A DNA stretch of 64,000 nucleotides from Streptantibioticus rubrisoli (GTDB lineage Bacteria > Actinomycetota > Actinomycetes > Streptomycetales > Streptomycetaceae), in assembly GCF_024436055.1 (NCBI RefSeq), contig NZ_JANFNH010000017.1, positions 1-64,000 on the forward strand. The letters run 5' to 3'. This document shows positions 59,433-64,000 of the stretch, piece after piece. A program made the position numbers and the translations under genes. How positions within the stretch are numbered: position 1 is the stretch's first letter; every line of letters begins with the position of its first letter. Under the pieces are notes generated by a model. The model made no database searches, was not told where the DNA came from, and saw only the letters and a list, made by a program, of their open reading frames with translations.

Positions 59433-60308
59433 GTGGAACAGCCGGTCAAGTCCTTGAAGTCACCGCGCCGTCAGGAACTGCGTGAGTTCCTGATGAACCG
59501 CCGCGCCAGGGTCACCCCCGCGCAGGCCGGGCTACCGGACGGCGGAGCGCGCCGCCGCACTCCCGGGCTGCGCCGCGAGGAGGTCGCGGTGCTCGCCGGA
59601 GTCGGCGCTTCCTGGTACCAGTGGCTGGAGCAGGGCCGGGACATCTCCGTCTCGCCGCAGGTGCTGGACTCGGTGGCCCGGGTGCTGCGGCTCAACGGCG
59701 CCGAGCGGCGCCATCTCTACGTACTCGCCGGGCTCAACCCCCCGTTGCCGCGGGCCGAATCGCGCGAGGGGTCCTGCGAGGGGCTCAAGCGGCTGATCGA
59801 CGCCTGGATGCCGTTCCCGGCGCACATCATGGACGCGTACTGGAACATCGTCGCCTTCAACGAGGCGGCCGGGCTCACCTTCGGCTTCGGCGAGAGCGAC
59901 ACCAACTGCCTGGTCAGCTTCTTCACCAACGAGGTCTACCGCAGCCGCGCCAACACCAGCGGCGCCATCGCCGCGTCGGTCGTCGCCCAGTACCGGGCCG
60001 CCGCCTCCGAGCACCCGGACGACCAGGGATTCCGTGCGGTGGTGGACGAACTGGCCGCGGTCAGCGGGCAGTTCGCGGAGCTGTGGGCGCGCGGTGACGT
60101 CCAGCCCAGTGGGCAGATGGTGAAGGAGATCGTGCATCCGGTGGTCGGTTCGCTGCGTTTCGAGAGCACACAGTTGCGGATCCCGGCCCGGCCGGACCTG
60201 ACCATCGTGATGCACAACCCGGTGCCGGGCACCGAGACCGCCGAGAAGCTGGAGCGGCTGGTCTCGCCGGAGGGCCGCCGGGAAACCATCCGCCCGGTGG
60301 CCAGTTGA
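59433..60308 (+). CDS. MmyB-type XRE-family transcriptional regulator (module 2)
   Basis: The 291-residue protein has an N-terminal helix-turn-helix (RRRTPGLRREEVAVLAGVGASWYQWLEQGR) and the MmyB ligand-binding domain (PFPAHIMDAYWNIVAFNEAA, then HPVVGSLRFESTQLRI). It is closely related in layout to the regulator at 13566. It probably represses the divergent MFS gene, with the ligand being an exported compound. GTG 59433 has GGGGGAGAAC just upstream. The downstream cytidine-deaminase-like gene is 22 nt away but has its own predicted -10 box. Confidence 0.92.
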   Translation: MEQPVKSLKSPRRQELREFLMNRRARVTPAQAGLPDGGARRRTPGLRREEVAVLAGVGASWYQWLEQGRDISVSPQVLDSVARVLRLNGAERRHLYVLAGLNPPLPRAESREGSCEGLKRLIDAWMPFPAHIMDAYWNIVAFNEAAGLTFGFGESDTNCLVSFFTNEVYRSRANTSGAIAASVVAQYRAAASEHPDDQGFRAVVDELAAVSGQFAELWARGDVQPSGQMVKEIVHPVVGSLRFESTQLRIPARPDLTIVMHNPVPGTETAEKLERLVSPEGRRETIRPVAS

Positions 60309-60330
60309 ACGCTCACCGTATGCTCGCTCC

Positions 60331-60681
60331 ATGAGTGACGCAGCAGCCATCGACCCCGAGGACCGCAAGATCATCACGCTCGCCCGCTCGGTGCGCGCCC
60401 GCAACGGGGTGCCCGAGGGCGCGGCGGTACGCGACGAGACGGGCCGCACCTATGTGGCGGGGACGGTGGATCTGGCCTCGCTGAAGCTGAGCGCGCTGGC
60501 GACGGCCATCGCGATGGCTGTCGCCAGCGGCGCGAAGTCCCTGGAGGCGGCGGCAGTGGTCACCGAGGCGGAGACCGTCCCGGCGCAGGACCAGGCGGTC
60601 GTCCGTGACCTCGGCGGCCCCGGCACCCCGGTCTTCCTGGCCGCGGCGGACGGCACCCTGCGCACCCGCCTGGAGGCGTAG
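60331..60681 (+). CDS. Cytidine-deaminase-like protein lacking zinc ligands
   Basis: The 116-residue protein resembles the cytidine deaminase fold (VPEGAAVRDETGRTYVAGTVDLASLKLSALATAI in outline: the strand-loop-helix corresponding to the active site). However the usual C/HAE and PCxxC zinc motifs are absent; SALA stands where TLCAE would be and no cysteine occurs in the protein. Catalysis by the normal mechanism is therefore not possible. TATGCT at 60319-60324 is 6 nt before the ATG (leaderless). It is a regular neighbour of era in streptomycetes as far as remembered. Confidence 0.78.
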   Translation: MSDAAAIDPEDRKIITLARSVRARNGVPEGAAVRDETGRTYVAGTVDLASLKLSALATAIAMAVASGAKSLEAAAVVTEAETVPAQDQAVVRDLGGPGTPVFLAAADGTLRTRLEA

Positions 60682-60818
60682 GGCACGGGATTCGGGGCGC
60701 CTGGAGGTCTTCTCCCGCCGGGGCGGCGAACAACCCGGTCGGCGCGGCCCGGCCGTGCCGAGCCGACCGCGAGCCGCCCCGGCGAATCCATCGCCGCCCA
60801 TCAGGGACAATGGGCGGC

Positions 60819-61814
60819 ATGAGCGTTCGCACTCCATCCCCGCACAATTCCCACCGGGCCGGTTTCGCCTGCTTCGTCGGTCGGCCCAACGCGGGCAAGT
60901 CCACCCTGACGAACGCTCTGGTCGGCCAGAAGGTGGCGATCACCTCCAACCGGCCGCAGACCACCCGGCACACCGTGCGCGGCATCGTGCACCGCCCGGA
61001 CGCCCAACTCGTCCTGGTGGACACTCCCGGGCTGCACAAGCCGCGCACGCTGCTCGGCGAGCGGCTCAACGACGTGGTACGGACCACGTGGTCCGAGGTC
61101 GACGTGATCGGGTTCTGCCTGCCCGCCGACCAGAAGCTCGGCCCTGGTGACCGGTTCATCGCCAAGGAGCTGGCGGAGATCAAGAAGACCCCGAAGGTCG
61201 CCATCGTCACCAAGAGCGACCTGGTCGACGCCGAGCGGTTGGCCGCCCAGCTGATCGCGGTCGACCAGCTCGGCAGGGAGCTCGGCATCGAGTGGCAGGA
61301 GATCGTTCCGGTCTCGGCGGTGGCCGCGGAAAAGGAGGCGGGACGCGGTTCCTCGACCGAGGATGGCGGTGGGCGAGGGGCTGGCCAGGTCTCGCTCCTG
61401 GCGGATCTGCTGGTTCCGCTGCTCCCCGAGGGGCCCGCGCTCTACCCGGAGGGCGACCTCACCGACGAGCCCGAGCAGGTCATGGTGGCCGAGCTGATCC
61501 GCGAGGCGGCCCTGGAGGGTGTCCGGGACGAGCTGCCGCACTCCATCGCGGTCGTCGTCGAGGAGATGCTGCCGCGCGAGGGCCGCCCGGCGAACAAGCC
61601 GCTGGTCGACGTGCACGCCAACATCTACATCGAACGCCCCAGCCAGAAGGGCATCATCATCGGCCCCAAGGGCGCCCGCCTGAAGGAGGTCGGCACCAAG
61701 GCCCGCAAGCACATCGAGGCGCTGCTGGGCACGCCGGTCTTCCTGGACCTGCATGTGAAGGTCGCCAAGGACTGGCAGCGGGACCCGAAGCAGTTGCGCA
61801 AGCTGGGCTTCTGA
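60819..61814 (+). CDS. era: GTPase Era (16S rRNA maturation)
   Basis: Era binds the 3' end of 16S rRNA and monitors 30S assembly. The 331-residue protein has P-loop GRPNAGKS at 21-28, DTPGLHKPRTLLG, TKSDL and a C-terminal KH domain (GIIIGPKGARLKEVG). An extra Gly/Glu-rich stretch of about 20 residues (about 168-190) interrupts the link between G domain and KH domain, where relatives read roughly VSAVAGDQVGLLADLL. ATG 60819 is preferred (GACAAT 7 nt upstream); ATG 60810 adds three residues. Confidence 0.96.
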   Translation: MSVRTPSPHNSHRAGFACFVGRPNAGKSTLTNALVGQKVAITSNRPQTTRHTVRGIVHRPDAQLVLVDTPGLHKPRTLLGERLNDVVRTTWSEVDVIGFCLPADQKLGPGDRFIAKELAEIKKTPKVAIVTKSDLVDAERLAAQLIAVDQLGRELGIEWQEIVPVSAVAAEKEAGRGSSTEDGGGRGAGQVSLLADLLVPLLPEGPALYPEGDLTDEPEQVMVAELIREAALEGVRDELPHSIAVVVEEMLPREGRPANKPLVDVHANIYIERPSQKGIIIGPKGARLKEVGTKARKHIEALLGTPVFLDLHVKVAKDWQRDPKQLRKLGF

Positions 61815-61950
61815 GCTAGGCGCTCCACGGGGGGTGCGGCTATGGGCCGTCGGTCGGCTGCGGCGCCGTCGTGGCTGGTCGCGCCCACGCGGCGGAGCCG
61901 CACATGAACACAGCCCCGCGCCCCTTCGGGACGCCACCGGACTTCGCCCG
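61815..61950 (-). repeat. Dispersed intergenic repeat, copy G (long form, reverse), filling a convergent gap
   Basis: On the minus strand it reads GGGCGAAGTCCGGTGGCGTC, CCGAAGGGGCGCGGGG, TGTTCATGTGCGGCTCCGCC, and ends CCGTGGAGCGCC. It lies 4 nt after the era stop and reaches nearly to the stop of the convergent emfourin-like gene. Confidence 0.85.
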
Positions 61951-61956
61951 GCCCCC

Positions 61957-62223
61957 TCAGGCCCCCTCGCCCAACACCTTTGAGACCAGCTCCTGTTGGG
62001 ACGGGGACAGTTCGGGGTCGGCGCAGTACGCCGTGACGCCGTCCACGTCGAGCTCGTAGCTGAAACCGTCCGGCACCCCGGCCGGGCGGTCCGGCCAGGC
62101 GTCTGACAGGGCCGCCAGGGCCAAGGACCGCAGCCGCGCCGCGTCGGGGCGGCCGGTGGTGTCCAGCTCCGCCCGACGGGTGATCCCGGCGAAGCCGCCG
62201 GTCCTCGTCACCACTATCCGCAT
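61957..62223 (-). CDS. Emfourin-like inhibitor of the adjacent M4 protease
   Basis: The 88-residue protein has the features of emfourin, the protein inhibitor of protealysin: an N terminus MRIVVTRTGGFAGI, a central PDGFSYELDVDG and an ELSPSQQELVSKVL end. Its gene follows the protealysin-like protease by 9 nt on the same strand, the arrangement in which emfourins were described. It probably binds and blocks the cytoplasmic or exported protease. Similarity was judged by eye. Confidence 0.72.
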   Translation of the reverse strand: MRIVVTRTGGFAGITRRAELDTTGRPDAARLRSLALAALSDAWPDRPAGVPDGFSYELDVDGVTAYCADPELSPSQQELVSKVLGEGA

Positions 62224-62232
62224 GCTCTAGGC

Positions 62233-63351
62233 CTACCCCTGCGCCGGGAACGGCGCACCCTCCGGCGCCGTCTGCCGGGGCACCGCGGCGCTGACCGCGA
62301 CACCGACCTGGGACCAGGCCTTGAGCACCGCCTGGTGCTCCTCCCCGTCCCCGTACCGCGTGTGCGCCGCCGCCGCGGTGGCCCTGGCGAAGGCGGCGAA
62401 GTCGGCGTCCGAGGCCAGCTGGCCGCCGGTGAGGGTGTCGTACCAGATCCGGCCCGCGCGCTCCCAGCTGTGCCCGCCGAGCGCGGTGGCGACCAGGTAG
62501 AAGGCGTGGTTGGGAATGCCGGAGTTGATGTGCACTCCGCCGTTGTCCTGCGAGGTGGTGACGTAGCCGTCCATGGTGGCGGGCTGCGGGTCCTTGCCGA
62601 GCGCGGGGTCGTCGTAGGCGGTCCCCGGCGCCTTCATCGAGCGCAGCGCGGTGCCGTGGATCCCCGGCGCGAGGACGTCCGCGCCGATCAGCCAGTCGGC
62701 TTGGTCGACGGTCTGCCCCAGCGCGTGCTGCTTGATGATCGAGCCGAACACGTCGGAGACCGACTCGTTGAGCGCTCCTGACTGTCCGAAGTACTCCAGC
62801 TTCGCCGAGTACTGGGTGACGCCGTGTGTCAGCTCGTGCCCGATCACGTCGATCGAGCCGGTGAAGTCCTGGAAGATCCGCCCGTCGCCGTCACCGAAGA
62901 CCATCTGCTTGCCGTCCCAGAAGGCGTTGTTGTAGCCCTGCCCGTAGTGGACGCTGGCGTTCAGCGGCAGGCCCCGGCCGTCGATGGAGTGCCGTCGGTA
63001 CGCCTTCAGATACAGCTCGAAGGTGGCGCCGAGACCGTCGTACGCGTGGTTGACCGGCTGGTCCTTGCTCGGCCGCGCGCCCTCCGCGCGCGCCTCGGTG
63101 CCGGGCAGCGTCTGCTGGTGCCCGGCGTCGTAGATGGTGCGGTCGGGCCGGTCGCCGGCCGCCTCGGCGACGGCGGACTCGGCGGCCCCCGGGGCGCCGA
63201 GCCGGCGCCGGGTGCGGTGCGAGGCGTCCAACTCCAGCGTGTAACGCGCCGGAAGGTGGATTTCGGGGTCCTCGTGCCGGGCGAGGGATTCCAGCAGGTG
63301 GGGTGGGACGATCGGGCAGAAGACAGCGGGACGGTCAGGCGCGTTGGTCAT
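62233..63351 (-). CDS. Protealysin-like M4 zinc metalloprotease
   Basis: The 372-residue thermolysin-family enzyme has HELTH at 172-176, the third ligand Glu196 in GALNESVSDVFG and the later histidine in DNGGVHINSG. There is no signal peptide; the short propeptide contains IVPPHLLESLARH, the PP(L/H)L-type motif of protealysin-like precursors. This group is typically intracellular or exported by a non-classical route. On the minus strand GTGACA-N17-CAGATT lies 7 nt before ATG 63351, predicting a leaderless promoter. Its inhibitor-like gene lies 9 nt downstream. Confidence 0.93.
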   Translation of the reverse strand: MTNAPDRPAVFCPIVPPHLLESLARHEDPEIHLPARYTLELDASHRTRRRLGAPGAAESAVAEAAGDRPDRTIYDAGHQQTLPGTEARAEGARPSKDQPVNHAYDGLGATFELYLKAYRRHSIDGRGLPLNASVHYGQGYNNAFWDGKQMVFGDGDGRIFQDFTGSIDVIGHELTHGVTQYSAKLEYFGQSGALNESVSDVFGSIIKQHALGQTVDQADWLIGADVLAPGIHGTALRSMKAPGTAYDDPALGKDPQPATMDGYVTTSQDNGGVHINSGIPNHAFYLVATALGGHSWERAGRIWYDTLTGGQLASDADFAAFARATAAAAHTRYGDGEEHQAVLKAWSQVGVAVSAAVPRQTAPEGAPFPAQG

Positions 63352-63521
63352 GCCCCGCAATCTGGCACCGCGTGGCGACGTTGTCACGGTACGTGCCCGT
63401 AATTGACGAGAACGAGTGGAAGCTCCGCGTTTGCCACGTGTCGGCCCGGCGTCTTGCATACTGAGAGGAACCGGGCTTCTCCTGTGCGCCGTGGGGCCTG
63501 CCGGGCTAGGCTTCCCCCACC

Positions 63522-64000
<479 letters not shown>

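Overview
The window is about 72% G+C and carries the core gene order of a Streptomyces-type actinobacterial chromosome: (ribonuclease E/G)-rplU-rpmA-obgE-proB-x-proA ... nadD-LCP-rsfS-phosphatase-tRNA-Ala ... leuS ... degV-comEA-comEC-holA-rpsT-lepA ... hemW ... hrcA-dnaJ-NMO-rsmE ... phoH-ybeY-CBS ... era ... leuA. GTG and TTG starts, third-position G/C bias, rare TTA codons, a CIRCE/HrcA site and leucine leader peptides fit that assignment. No phage, IS element, CRISPR array or plasmid function was seen.

Layout. 1-6305: ribosomal protein operon with a strong promoter, then Obg and proline synthesis. 6397-13271: two look-alike single-pass membrane proteins, an M48 protease, two very small membrane proteins, then NAD synthesis (nadD), an LCP-like envelope protein, ribosome silencing factor and a histidine phosphatase. 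13348-17738: two near-identical tRNA-Ala(GGC) genes bracket an accessory-looking block (MmyB-type regulator, MFS exporter, GT87 mannosyltransferase-like protein). 17792-18812 is a 1-kb gene-free stretch before a secreted sedolisin. 20783-25545: leuS with a leucine leader peptide and attenuator, a coiled-coil membrane protein, DegV. 25737-33279: competence-type comEA/comEC, holA, rpsT, lepA. 33431-41561: a secreted unknown, acyl-CoA synthetase, hemW, DUF3097, MBL protein, heat-shock hrcA-dnaJ. 41807-48392: nitronate monooxygenase-like, rsmE, tricorn-like S41 protease, HIT, RNase Z-like. 48412-54836 looks accessory: MgtC, adenine-deaminase-type enzyme and a HAD-GT20 fusion / GH4 / PfkB sugar-phosphate group. 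55017-61814: phoH-ybeY-CBS, a second MFS/MmyB pair, a zinc-less cytidine-deaminase-like protein, era. 61957-63351: a protealysin-like protease with an emfourin-like inhibitor. 63522-64000: leuA leader and the 5' part of leuA.

Three themes run through the window. (1) A dispersed ~118-nt repeat occurs seven times, always outside genes; two copies fill the whole gap between convergent stop codons. (2) Many genes have a -10 hexamer 6-8 nt before the start codon, so leaderless transcripts are predicted. Two of these (comEA, hemW) lie inside near-perfect palindromes. (3) Regulation by RNA leaders is visible at rplU, leuS and leuA. The most interesting possible new biology is the HAD-GT20/GH4/PfkB group and the paired small membrane proteins upstream of nadD. 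Everything here was read by eye; no searches or folding programs were run, and references to conserved streptomycete order come from memory.
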